Shown here piece after piece: positions 23,400 through 32,020 of a stretch of DNA of 45,729 bases. A model generated the notes under the pieces. That model saw only the letters and a list, made by a program, of their open reading frames with translations. It did no database searches and was not told the origin of the DNA. The stretch's first letter is position 1; each line of letters opens with the position of its first letter. A program made the translations under genes and the position numbers. This stretch comes from G020348385 sp964580235. Its GTDB lineage: Bacteria; Acidobacteriota; Aminicenantia; Aminicenantales; Aminicenantaceae. Location of the stretch: NCBI GenBank assembly GCA_964580235.1, contig CAZOJY010000012.1:1-45729 (forward strand), read 5' to 3'.

Positions 23400-23729
23400 A
23401 TGGCAAACATCAAAGAAGTTGATGAGAGTACATTTCAGTCTGAAGTGCTGGAATCCGATATCCCCGTGTTGGTGGATTTCTGGGCTCCCTGGTGTGGTCC
23501 CTGTCAGATGATGGCTCCTGTGCTGGAAGCGATCTCAGAAACAATGGGAGATAAACTGAAGGTTGTCAAGCTGAACACTGATGAAAACATGAAAACGGCT
23601 CAAAACTACCAGATTTTAGCCATCCCTTCTCTTCTGGTTTTTAAAAAGGGAGATGTCGTGGATAGAATTGTGGGCGTCAAACCCCAGTCGCAGTTGGAAG
23701 CTCAAATCCAAGACATCATAACGACGTAG
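23400..23729 (+). CDS. trxA: Thioredoxin
   Basis: This 109-aa thioredoxin has the active site WCGPC (residues 31-35) in VDFWAPWCGPCQMMAP, the conserved aspartate in PVLVDFW, and the cis-proline region ILAIPSLLVFKKGD. It is a cytoplasmic disulfide reductase with no signal peptide. As the last gene of an operon with a cysteine-bearing ArsR repressor and a small cysteine-bearing membrane protein, it may serve a regulated thiol-redox or sulfur-handling function rather than being the only housekeeping thioredoxin. Confidence 0.95.
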   Translation: MANIKEVDESTFQSEVLESDIPVLVDFWAPWCGPCQMMAPVLEAISETMGDKLKVVKLNTDENMKTAQNYQILAIPSLLVFKKGDVVDRIVGVKPQSQLEAQIQDIITT

Positions 23730-23831
23730 AAGGGGAACTATGCCCGTTGTGGTCCAACACAAGGGCCTCCACAACCATCCTTGCCAAAGTGTTCGGATTT
23801 GTCCCGAGGGAAAAATACCGACATGTCATCT

Positions 23832-25109
23832 TTAGACTCTTAAAATTCTCCCGTCCTCAACGATTATTCTTCCGTTTTTGATCACGTGCTTAACGGGATT
23901 GACTCCCAGGTGATAAACCAGATAGGGATAAGTAGGCACATCCCACAGGACAAGATCCATCTTTTTCCCGATATCCAGACTTCCTACCTGCTCCTGTTTG
24001 TCTAAAGCGTAGGAGGCATTAGCGGTAGCAGCGTTTATAGCTTCTTCAATCCCCATTTTCAGGGTGAAGACGGCAAGTTGCAGGATGAAAAGCATGGATT
24101 CGGTCATCGAACTTCCCGGATTAAAGTCTGTGGCTAAAGCCACGATGGCGCCTTGTTCGATCAGCCGGCGGGCCGGTGCTTTTTTTTGCTGCATCAGGAA
24201 AAAAGACACACCAGGCAGCAGTATGGCCGCTGTGGGGCTTTGAGCAATTTTTTCGATGCCTTCCTCGGAAATGGCAGTCAAGTGCTCTGCGGAGATGGCC
24301 CCCTCCTCTACAGCCAGTTGAGCTCCTCCGAGAGCCGTGAATTCGTCGGCGTGAATTTTGATCTTAAACCCTTGGCTTTTTGCCTTTTTGATTAGTTCCC
24401 CACTTTCTTCGACCGAATACACACCCTCCTCGCAGAAAACATCGAAAAACTCGGCCAGGTTTTGGGCTTTCACTTCTGGCAAAATTTCCTGTATAAGAAG
24501 GTTCATGTATTTGGCCTTTTGGTCTAAGTACTCTATCGGGACCTCATGGGCTCCCATAAATGTGGAAACGATGTCGACAGGATGAATTTCGTTAGCATTT
24601 TTCAAAACGCAAAGCTGTTTCAACTCATCCTTTTTATTCAGACCATATCCGCTTTTTGCTTCTAATGTGGTCGTGCCATGGGCAAGCATGCTGTCGAGCC
24701 GGGACAAACAGAGAGAAAGCAGTTCCTCATCCGAAGCTTGCCGTGTGGCCTTGACTGTAGTCTGGATGCCCATGCCTTGCCGGGCGAGCTGCTGGTAGGT
24801 GACGCCTTTTAAGCGAAGGTTGAACTCCTCCTCCCGGCTCCCGGCAAACGGCAGGTGGGTATGAGGATCCACAAATCCGGGAAAGCCTGTCAGGCCTCTA
24901 CCATCGATGCAAATTCCATCGTCAGTCAAATGGACCTGACGATAGTACGCTTCTTCGTTTCCGACAAAGATGATCTCTCCTTTGAAGGAGGCGATGCAAC
25001 CATTCTCTATGAGCCCGACTTCAGAGAGATCAGTCTTTCTCTTCGGAATAGGACCTTGACAGGTCAATAATTGGCTGCAGTTAAGGACTGCAAGATCAGC
25101 TCGATTCAT
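23832..25109 (-). CDS. hutI: Imidazolonepropionase HutI
   Basis: HutI hydrolyses imidazolone-5-propionate to formiminoglutamate in histidine breakdown. The 425-aa amidohydrolase has metal ligands in FVDPHTHLPFAGSREEEF and KIHADEF, the substrate-site region KSGYGLN and MGAHEVP, a histidine in SAEHLTA, and the catalytic aspartate in LATDFNPGSS. Length is normal. The start at 25109 lies 14 bases inside the end of ftsZ, without a strong ribosome-binding site, so it is probably translated by coupling. No hutH, hutU or formiminoglutamate-cleaving gene is nearby, which makes its place at the end of the division operon odd. Confidence 0.95.
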   Translation of the reverse strand: MNRADLAVLNCSQLLTCQGPIPKRKTDLSEVGLIENGCIASFKGEIIFVGNEEAYYRQVHLTDDGICIDGRGLTGFPGFVDPHTHLPFAGSREEEFNLRLKGVTYQQLARQGMGIQTTVKATRQASDEELLSLCLSRLDSMLAHGTTTLEAKSGYGLNKKDELKQLCVLKNANEIHPVDIVSTFMGAHEVPIEYLDQKAKYMNLLIQEILPEVKAQNLAEFFDVFCEEGVYSVEESGELIKKAKSQGFKIKIHADEFTALGGAQLAVEEGAISAEHLTAISEEGIEKIAQSPTAAILLPGVSFFLMQQKKAPARRLIEQGAIVALATDFNPGSSMTESMLFILQLAVFTLKMGIEEAINAATANASYALDKQEQVGSLDIGKKMDLVLWDVPTYPYLVYHLGVNPVKHVIKNGRIIVEDGRILRV

Positions 25110-26307
25110 GCGGATGTTTTCTCAAGGATGTTTGTTTGTTTCGCCGAATGAAAGAGGGGGTTTCAAAAGGCTCCCATTGTTTTTCCCACGTCGGTCTTTG
25201 CCAGAGAGTTTCCCTTCCTTTAGGTTCAAAGATGTAGGGCGGTGTTTCTTGAGGAACTTCAAATGGAGGGGGTGTTTTTGGACGGGCGGCCGGGAAGTCT
25301 CCAGGTGTGGCGACCTGGCCTTCTGCCATTTGATCGAAACCGGTTGCGATAACGGTGACTTTGACCATCTCCTTCATGCTCTCATCGATAACCGTGCCAA
25401 AAATTATATTGGCATCTGGATGAGCCAGACTGTGGATGAGTTGGGATGACTTTGAAACCTCAAGTAGAGTGATATCTTTGCCGCCGGTTATGTTGATCAG
25501 AACCCCATGGGCTCCTTCGATAGATGTATCGACAAGGAGCGGACTGGATATCGCTTTTTGGGCCGCATCGACGGCTCTGTTTTCTCCGGCGGCGATACCA
25601 GTTCCCATAAAAGCCATGCCCATGCCCTTCATGATGGATTTCACATCGGCAAAATCCAGGTTAATCAAACCAGGTTTGGTGATAAGATCGGAGATGCCCT
25701 GGACAGCCTGGCGCAGAATGTCGTCAGCCATTTTGAAGGCATCCTGTATGGATGTGTCCAAATTGACGGTTTCCAACAGCCTTTCATTCGGGATAGAAAT
25801 CACGGTATCCACAGCCGACTTGAGTTCTTCCAATCCTTCTTGAGCTTGCTTGGCTCGGATCCTTCCCTCGAATTCAAAAGGGAGGGTGACGATGGCGATG
25901 GCCAAGATGTCCATCTCGGATGCAAGATTGGCCAATATCGGTGTTGCGCCGGTTCCTGTCCCCCCTCCGAGTCCGGTGGTTAAAAACACCATGTCAGCAC
26001 CCTCGATGATTTCGATCAGCCTTTCCGTGTCCTCCATGGCTGCCTGTTTCCCGATGTCCGGCTTCCCTCCGCTGCCTAATCCTTTGGTGAGCTGATTTCC
26101 AATCTGGGTTTTTAAACCTGCTTTGTTGCTGGAGAGTGCTTGGAGATCGGTGTTTAAAGCGATGAACTCCACACCTTCAATTCCTGCTTCGATCATCCGG
26201 TTGATAGCATTTCCGCCTCCACCGCCGATCCCGATGACCTTGATGTTTGCGCCAAAGCGCTCTTCCACCAGGTGAAATTTGAGTTTGCCTTTCAATGGAT
26301 CACTCAT
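25096..26307 (-). CDS. ftsZ: Cell division protein FtsZ
   Basis: FtsZ is the tubulin-like GTPase that forms the division ring. The 403-aa protein starts at 26307, with GGAGG just upstream. IKVIGIGGGGGNAINRMIEA and the tubulin signature GLGGGTGTGATP are present, as is GLINLDFADVK in the T7-loop area. The Pro-rich linker is about 70 residues, and the C-terminal peptide ETPSFIRR, which would bind FtsA, is followed by an unusual 16-residue basic tail (NKQTSLRKHPHESS). Eight bases separate it from ftsA. Confidence 0.96.
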   Translation of the reverse strand: MSDPLKGKLKFHLVEERFGANIKVIGIGGGGGNAINRMIEAGIEGVEFIALNTDLQALSSNKAGLKTQIGNQLTKGLGSGGKPDIGKQAAMEDTERLIEIIEGADMVFLTTGLGGGTGTGATPILANLASEMDILAIAIVTLPFEFEGRIRAKQAQEGLEELKSAVDTVISIPNERLLETVNLDTSIQDAFKMADDILRQAVQGISDLITKPGLINLDFADVKSIMKGMGMAFMGTGIAAGENRAVDAAQKAISSPLLVDTSIEGAHGVLINITGGKDITLLEVSKSSQLIHSLAHPDANIIFGTVIDESMKEMVKVTVIATGFDQMAEGQVATPGDFPAARPKTPPPFEVPQETPPYIFEPKGRETLWQRPTWEKQWEPFETPSFIRRNKQTSLRKHPHESS

Positions 26308-26315
26308 TTTGCCTC

Positions 26316-27539
26316 CTATGCTTCTTTTAGCCAATCTTTGAATTTTGACCAGAACCCTTTTTTTCGGTCTCTTGGGTGACCTTTTTCCCTGTAAAGGTTA
26401 TAACCGTACTGAATGAGGCCGACTGTGGTCGCAAAGTCGGGTGTACCGACGCGGTCCACGAGACCTCCAGCTCCGCTGGGATCCCCTCGTCTGACGGGAA
26501 GGTCGAAAATCTCTTCGGCTACTTCCTCAAGCCCGTCCAACAAGGCTGTCCCTCCGGTAATCACGATCCCAGAATTTAAGGATTTTTCATACCCCATTCT
26601 TTTGATGTCATTATCGACAAGCCGGAAAATCTCTTCTGCACGGGGATGGATGATGTCGGCCAGCAGTTGCCTGGAAAGAACACGGGGCTTTTTCCCCCGT
26701 CCGACAGTCGGCACTTCGATGGTTTCCTGTTCATCCACAAGAGGATGCGACACACAGCCGTATTTTTTCTTGATTTTTTCGGCATCCGGAATCGGAGTTC
26801 GCAACCCGACGGCGATATCATTAGTGAAATTATCTCCTCCGATCGGGATGACAGATGTGTACCAGAGGCTTCCGCGTTCGAAGATAGCCACCTCCGTTGT
26901 TCCGCCGCCGATATCGATCAAACCCACTCCCAGTTCCATCTCGTCATGGGTCAGAATAGATGAACTGGTGGCTATCTGGTTCAACACAACCTGTTCTATC
27001 TCTATTCCTGCACGGGCCACACAGGTTCTCAGATTCTGCACAGAAGTTATGGCCCCGGTTACAATATGAACGTTAACCTCCAATTTAATCCCGCTCATTC
27101 CGAGAGGGTCTTTAATCCCATCCTGATCGTCCACGACAAATTCCTGCGGAATGATGTGTATGATCTCCCTATCTGGTGGGATAGACACAGCTTTGGACTG
27201 CTCGATGACACGTTTTATGTCTTCACGATTAATTTCCCTGTTTTTTCCTGAAACGGCGATAACACCTCTGCTGTTGAAACTTTTGATATGGGCTCCCGAA
27301 ATGCCGATGAAAGCCGCATCTATTTCCACACCAGCCATAAGCTCTGCCTCTTCTTGTGCCTTTTTGATGGCCTCCACGGTTGAATCCAAATTCACGACAA
27401 TCCCTTTTCTGAGTCCTCTGGATTCGGCTGTCCCAATTCCAATAATTTCTGCCTTTTTTTCTTCGTTGATTTCACCGATGATCGCGGCGATTTTTTTTGT
27501 TCCGATATCCAATCCCACAACATAGCTGTTTTTAGACAT
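26316..27539 (-). CDS. ftsA: Cell division protein FtsA
   Basis: FtsA is the actin-like ATPase that tethers FtsZ filaments to the inner membrane. The 407-aa protein shows the phosphate-1 motif GLDIGTKKIAAIIGE, the 1C domain region IGISGAHIKSFNSRGV, the phosphate-2 motif GLIDIGGGTTEVA, and the adenosine motif IVITGGTALLDGLEE. It ends with an amphipathic membrane-binding helix, FWSKFKDWLKEA. Its start overlaps the ftsQ stop by one base (TAATG). Confidence 0.95.
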   Translation of the reverse strand: MSKNSYVVGLDIGTKKIAAIIGEINEEKKAEIIGIGTAESRGLRKGIVVNLDSTVEAIKKAQEEAELMAGVEIDAAFIGISGAHIKSFNSRGVIAVSGKNREINREDIKRVIEQSKAVSIPPDREIIHIIPQEFVVDDQDGIKDPLGMSGIKLEVNVHIVTGAITSVQNLRTCVARAGIEIEQVVLNQIATSSSILTHDEMELGVGLIDIGGGTTEVAIFERGSLWYTSVIPIGGDNFTNDIAVGLRTPIPDAEKIKKKYGCVSHPLVDEQETIEVPTVGRGKKPRVLSRQLLADIIHPRAEEIFRLVDNDIKRMGYEKSLNSGIVITGGTALLDGLEEVAEEIFDLPVRRGDPSGAGGLVDRVGTPDFATTVGLIQYGYNLYREKGHPRDRKKGFWSKFKDWLKEA

Positions 27540-28408
27540 TAAAAAGTCTCCTTCTCAGAGTCGAGAGCTTTGTTTTTCTTTTTTTGCGACAGAGGCCGCA
27601 AAATAAAGCGGTTCTCATACCTGAAGTCGATGTATTCCAAAGGCCCGTACGTTTTGAACAGGGCCATGTTTTTTTCTAAGGATTGGCATTTTTCATCAAA
27701 TCGATCTTTTCCCAACTTCAGCCATGTCTCAGATTTTTTTAGTTTTATGGAAACATTTTCGTATTCTGTGAGGTCCATCACTTTGATTCGTTTCTGCCAT
27801 GGAGCTCTTAGACTTTCCAGGCAGCTCCAGGCAAGAGCGAGTTTCATGTCGAAATCGCGCCTGAACTTGTTGGCATCTATGAGCAAAGGCAAATCGGGCA
27901 TTTCTTCCGGCGAAATCTTTTGGAGGAGAATGCCATCTCTATCGATCAAGAAATAATCTTCTTTTTCCAAAATGGCAATTGGGATCCTTTCAGTTGTTTC
28001 GATTATTATCATGGATGGGAATATCTTCCTGATGTGAACGTTTTTGACCCATTGGTGTGTTGTTAGAAGCGCCTGGAGATCCGCGATGTTCAGAAGTAAG
28101 ATATTTCCCAAGTATTTGTTTGCCAGATAATTTTGAAAATCCGTTCGGATTTCCTCTCTCTGGCATATGACCTCCGCCTCGTTGATATTTAGCTTTTCCC
28201 AGGTAATTAAAAAAAGATAGAACCTGGCGAATCCGTAAAAAAATCCGACCGCCAACAAAAAGAAAATGATGATGTGTTTAGTCTTCAGTTTTATTTTCCT
28301 GTGGATTTTTTTTGTCTCGATTCTTCCACTTTTTCTCCTGAAAGAAGTTTGTTTCGAGAGGGCAGAGCTGCCTTTGGGATTGAACGAAGCATGAACGTTA
28401 ACGGCCAA
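27539..28408 (-). CDS. ftsQ: Cell division protein FtsQ/DivIB
   Basis: FtsQ is a bitopic membrane protein linking the early and late divisome. The 289-aa protein has a basic cytoplasmic N-terminus of about 45 residues, one membrane helix (IIIFFLLAVGFFYGFARFYL), a POTRA domain (LNINEAEVICQREE to NVHIRKIFPSMIIIETTERI) and a beta domain (FLIDRDGILLQKISPEEMPD). The start is TTG at 28408, with AGGGGA about 8 bases upstream. The murC stop is three bases before it. Confidence 0.9.
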   Translation of the reverse strand: MAVNVHASFNPKGSSALSKQTSFRRKSGRIETKKIHRKIKLKTKHIIIFFLLAVGFFYGFARFYLFLITWEKLNINEAEVICQREEIRTDFQNYLANKYLGNILLLNIADLQALLTTHQWVKNVHIRKIFPSMIIIETTERIPIAILEKEDYFLIDRDGILLQKISPEEMPDLPLLIDANKFRRDFDMKLALAWSCLESLRAPWQKRIKVMDLTEYENVSIKLKKSETWLKLGKDRFDEKCQSLEKNMALFKTYGPLEYIDFRYENRFILRPLSQKKKNKALDSEKETF

Positions 28409-28410
28409 GT

Positions 28411-29796
28411 CTATTTCCCCTTTTTTAGACGCTTAATGATATCTGGAATAATTCTGTTGATATTTCCGGCTCCTAAAACAAATATCATGTCTTCAGGCTG
28501 AACGATTTTTTCGACAAGATTAGGAATTTTTTCCATATTTTCTTCGAAATAAACATTTTTGTGCCCGTATTCTTGAATTTCCTCGTAAAGGGCTTTTCCG
28601 CTTGCCCCTTTAATCGGTTTTTCCCCTGCAGGAAATATATCTGTTAAAAGCAGAATATCTGCTTGATTGAATGCCGTTGCAAACTCTTTCATCAACATCG
28701 AAAGCCGGGAATAGCGATGGGGCTGAAAAATGGCGATTGTACGGCACGCCCAACCCTGTTTGGCCGCTTCTAAGGTGGCCTTGATTTCTGTAGGGTGGTG
28801 GGCATAGTCCTCGATGACAGTGACGTTGTTCACCTTTTTTTTGAGCTCGAAACGCCTCCCGATTCCTTTGTATTTTTCCAGCGCCTTGAGTATTGTGAGC
28901 GCAGGGATATCCAGATCGATCCCCACTGCGGCAGATGCCATGGCATTCTGAATATTGTGAATGCCGGGAACGTTCAGATGCAATTTTCCGATTTCCTTTC
29001 CTTTCCAATACAGAGTTGAGGCGCTGGTGAATTTTTCGAACTTCAAGTCTCTTGAAAACACATCAGCTTGAGCAGAAAAACCATAGGTGATAATCCGCCT
29101 TTCAAGCTGAGGAATCAGGCTCTGGAGGTTGGGATTGTCCAGACACAGGATTACAGGACAATAAAATGGAACCTTGTTGGCAAAATTGACAAAGGTTTTT
29201 TTGATCTCCTCGATTGTTCCATACTGATTCAGGTGTTCCCTGTCCAAATTGGTGAGCACGGCGATGAATGGGGAAAGGTACAAAAATGACCTGTCGCTTT
29301 CGTCTGCTTCGGCAACGATGTAATCTCCGCTGCCAAGCTTGGCGTGGGCTCCAAGGGTGTTCAATCGGCCGCCGACAATGATCGTGGGATCCAATCCTGC
29401 TTCTTCCAGGACCTGGGCAATCATTGATGTTGTTGAGGTCTTGCCGTGGGATCCCGCTACGGCCACCCCGTTTTTCAACCTCATCAATTCAGCCAGCATC
29501 TCTGCGCGGGGAATCACGGGAATTTTCAAGCGTTTGGCTTCTGCGACCTCGATGTTGTCCTCCTGGATGGCCGAAGATATCACGACAACATCTGCACCCG
29601 TGACTTTATCCGCCGCATGGCCGAAGGAAATTTTTGCTCCGAGGTGTATGAGTCTTCGCGCAGCTTCGTTTTTGTTGAGGTCTGTTCCAGAGACTGAGTA
29701 CCCGAGGTTCAGGAGCACTTCGGCTATCCCGCTCATGCCGGTTCCACCGATGCCGATCATGTGGATATTTTTTAGCTTGCTTGTCGGTTTGACCAC
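28411..29796 (-). CDS. murC: UDP-N-acetylmuramate--L-alanine ligase MurC
   Basis: MurC adds L-alanine to UDP-MurNAc, the first residue of the peptidoglycan stem peptide. The 461-aa protein has the N-terminal IHMIGIGGTGMSGIAEVLL, the ATP loop VAGSHGKTSTTSMIA, the Mur-ligase ADESDRSFL and YAHHPTEIKAT in the C-terminal domain. The start is GTG at 29796 with AGGAGG 7 bases upstream. Unlike some bacteria, no murB or ddl follows it in the operon. Confidence 0.96.
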   Translation of the reverse strand: MVKPTSKLKNIHMIGIGGTGMSGIAEVLLNLGYSVSGTDLNKNEAARRLIHLGAKISFGHAADKVTGADVVVISSAIQEDNIEVAEAKRLKIPVIPRAEMLAELMRLKNGVAVAGSHGKTSTTSMIAQVLEEAGLDPTIIVGGRLNTLGAHAKLGSGDYIVAEADESDRSFLYLSPFIAVLTNLDREHLNQYGTIEEIKKTFVNFANKVPFYCPVILCLDNPNLQSLIPQLERRIITYGFSAQADVFSRDLKFEKFTSASTLYWKGKEIGKLHLNVPGIHNIQNAMASAAVGIDLDIPALTILKALEKYKGIGRRFELKKKVNNVTVIEDYAHHPTEIKATLEAAKQGWACRTIAIFQPHRYSRLSMLMKEFATAFNQADILLLTDIFPAGEKPIKGASGKALYEEIQEYGHKNVYFEENMEKIPNLVEKIVQPEDMIFVLGAGNINRIIPDIIKRLKKGK

Positions 29797-29807
29797 AGGC
29801 AGTCCTC

Positions 29808-30893
29808 CTAATCTCCTTTTTTAATGAGCTCAAAGCAAAGGTCAGCAACCCGATCCGCGACCCTTTCGACCTTTAACGGAGCAAGATTTTTTTCCATTTC
29901 GGTAATCTTTTGTTTGTTTTCTATAAATCCAGTAATTTTTTCTGAAAAAACGACAGGGCCGAATTCTTTTTCTGTGATGACTTCGGCTCCCTCGACTTTT
30001 TCAAGCTCTCTTGCATTCAGAAGCTGGTGGTTGTCCGCAGCCTGGGAAAAGGGGACGAGCAGCGAAGCTTTTTGCGAAGCGATGAGCTCTGCGATGGTGG
30101 TTGCCCCGGCGCGACTGATGATCAGGTCTGATATCTGAAAGTAATTCGCTATATCCTTGAAGTAAGGAGCTACCGTTACTTCCTCGTATCCTTCCTGTTT
30201 GTAGCTTTGTTCGACCCAGTCAAAATCTTTCTCGCCCGTCTGATGGATAATTTTTAGATGCGCTCTATCATTTTTCAGCAACGGAAGGGCTCGAACAACA
30301 CCTTCGTTGAGGAAGTGTGATCCTTGGCTTCCACCGAATATCAACAGCGTGAGCCTGCTATTCCTTTCTTTAGGGCTGAGCGTGTAAAATTCTTCTCGGA
30401 CCGGGTTCCCGATAAAAACTGCTTTTCCTTTGAAATGGGGGAGGGATTGCTCAAAAGATACCACCGCTTTGTCCACCCAGCGGCGAAGAAGCCTGTTGGT
30501 GAGACCCGGGTGTACATTCTGTTCCATGATCAATGTGGGAATCCGGAGCCATGAGGCAAGCAAAACTATCGGTCCCGAACTGTAGCCCCCCACACCCAAA
30601 ACCAGATGGGGCTTCCTCCGCATCAGAATTGTTAAAGATTTGAGGAAAGATAAGGGGAGGAGAAGGATTGATTTGATAATTTTGAATCCCCTCCCCTTGA
30701 TCCCCTCAATATTTAATGGGATAAAATGGGCGTTATAATGGGTCATAATTTGTTGTTCCAGACTGCGTGTGGTTCCGACAAATGTTATCGTGCAATCCGG
30801 GTCCCTCTCTTTGAGTTTAAGGCCCACAGCGAGAGCGGGGTGAATGTGACCTGCTGTCCCGCCACCGCTGATGATGATTTTTTCCCCCTTCAT
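29808..30893 (-). CDS. murG: Lipid II synthase MurG
   Basis: MurG transfers GlcNAc from UDP-GlcNAc to lipid I on the inner face of the cytoplasmic membrane. The 361-aa protein has SGGGTAGHIHPALAVG at the N-terminus, GVGGYSSGPIVLLAS, the second glycine loop FGGSQGSHFLNEGV, and the donor-binding ISRAGATTIAELIA. Length is as in other MurG proteins. The start overlaps the ftsW stop by 4 bases. Confidence 0.96.
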   Translation of the reverse strand: MKGEKIIISGGGTAGHIHPALAVGLKLKERDPDCTITFVGTTRSLEQQIMTHYNAHFIPLNIEGIKGRGFKIIKSILLLPLSFLKSLTILMRRKPHLVLGVGGYSSGPIVLLASWLRIPTLIMEQNVHPGLTNRLLRRWVDKAVVSFEQSLPHFKGKAVFIGNPVREEFYTLSPKERNSRLTLLIFGGSQGSHFLNEGVVRALPLLKNDRAHLKIIHQTGEKDFDWVEQSYKQEGYEEVTVAPYFKDIANYFQISDLIISRAGATTIAELIASQKASLLVPFSQAADNHQLLNARELEKVEGAEVITEKEFGPVVFSEKITGFIENKQKITEMEKNLAPLKVERVADRVADLCFELIKKGD

Positions 30894-32020
30894 TTTTTTA
30901 TTCTCGCCGATCCTTTCCTTTGAGAAATATGAAGCAATATGCCGATACTGAACAATGTGCAGATAAGAGACGATCTGCCGTAGCTGATTAAAGGAAGAGG
31001 AAACCCTGTCGGAGGCACAAGTCCGAGCACAATGCTTATATTCAGCATAACCTGGAGGAAAATGGCCAGGGTGATTCCCGCAGCCGTAAGCTGGCAGAAA
31101 AGATTGGGTGCCTTCCGGGAGATGAGAAGTCCTCTCCAGAGTATAAGCAGGAACAGGAGAAGGATCACCAGAGTTCCGATCAAGCCCAATTCTTCTCCCA
31201 CGATTGCATAGATATAATCGGTATGGGCACAGGGAAGAAAGAAGAGCTTCTGAGAGCTCTGGCCAATATTCACCCCGAAAAGACCGCCTGATCCGACGGC
31301 AAGTTTGGACTGGATAATCTGGAAGCTGCTCCCCTGAGGATCCTCTGTGGGGGACAGGATAGCACGCACCCTTTCCAGCCGGTAGCTGGCCTGGAAGAGA
31401 TAAAACGCAAATAGCCCTGCCGAAGCCACACCAAAGGCTAAAAAATACTTGAAGTTCACGCCGGCTATAAACAGCATGATAGCAGAGATCAGGAAAATGA
31501 GAAGGGCCGTGCCGTAATCCGGTTCTTTAATGATCATCAGGATAAAAATGAGCAGAATAACAAGAGGGAAGACCAAGGTGCGGAACTCATCCAACTTCTC
31601 TTTCTTCCGGTCAAGATAATACGCAAAAAACAGGATAAGGTTGATTTTTGCCAGCTCTGATGGTTGGAACCGCAATCCCAAGAGCTGAATCCAGCGGTTG
31701 GTTTTTCCGACGGCGGGCATGATCAAACTGAGCGTAAGAAGGAACAGTGTCAGGAGGAGAAATGTATAAATGATGTTTGCGTTTTGGTAGAACGGTTTTC
31801 TCACCCATAATATGCCTGCCATGAGAAACAATCCCACAGTGGCTCCGATGATTTGATGGATGAAGTAATAAAAAGGCTGGTTAAAACGCTCGGTGGCCAT
31901 GACGCCGGAAGAGCTGAAAACCATGATCAACCCGATTAAAATGAGGGCAAGGGTGGTGATTAAAAGAGGTTTATCAAAGCCAAAAGGTTTGAATATTTCC
32001 ATTCTCTTATGCTTTTCCAT
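30890..32020 (-). CDS. ftsW: Lipid II polymerase/flippase FtsW
   Basis: FtsW is the SEDS-family septal glycosyltransferase that works with FtsI. The 376-aa protein has about ten membrane helices, beginning with LITTLALILIGLIMVFSSS. SEDS landmarks include RWIQLLGLRFQPSELAKI, KEPDYGTALLIF and, near the end, GFPLPLISYGRSSLICTLF. The start is uncertain: ATG 32020 lies 14 bases inside murD, while ATG 32002 lies just after its TAA. Neither has a strong ribosome-binding site, so translation probably depends on coupling. Confidence 0.93.
   Translation of the reverse strand: MEKHKRMEIFKPFGFDKPLLITTLALILIGLIMVFSSSGVMATERFNQPFYYFIHQIIGATVGLFLMAGILWVRKPFYQNANIIYTFLLLTLFLLTLSLIMPAVGKTNRWIQLLGLRFQPSELAKINLILFFAYYLDRKKEKLDEFRTLVFPLVILLIFILMIIKEPDYGTALLIFLISAIMLFIAGVNFKYFLAFGVASAGLFAFYLFQASYRLERVRAILSPTEDPQGSSFQIIQSKLAVGSGGLFGVNIGQSSQKLFFLPCAHTDYIYAIVGEELGLIGTLVILLLFLLILWRGLLISRKAPNLFCQLTAAGITLAIFLQVMLNISIVLGLVPPTGFPLPLISYGRSSLICTLFSIGILLHISQRKGSARIKK

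Noticed and set aside
23746..23775. Terminator between trxA and hutI
   Set aside because: GTTGTGG and CCACAAC can pair, but the 16-base loop and lack of a T-run make it unconvincing.
25108..27525. Several plus-strand frames opposite ftsZ and ftsA
   Set aside because: Both minus-strand genes are unmistakable; the antisense frames arise from codon bias.
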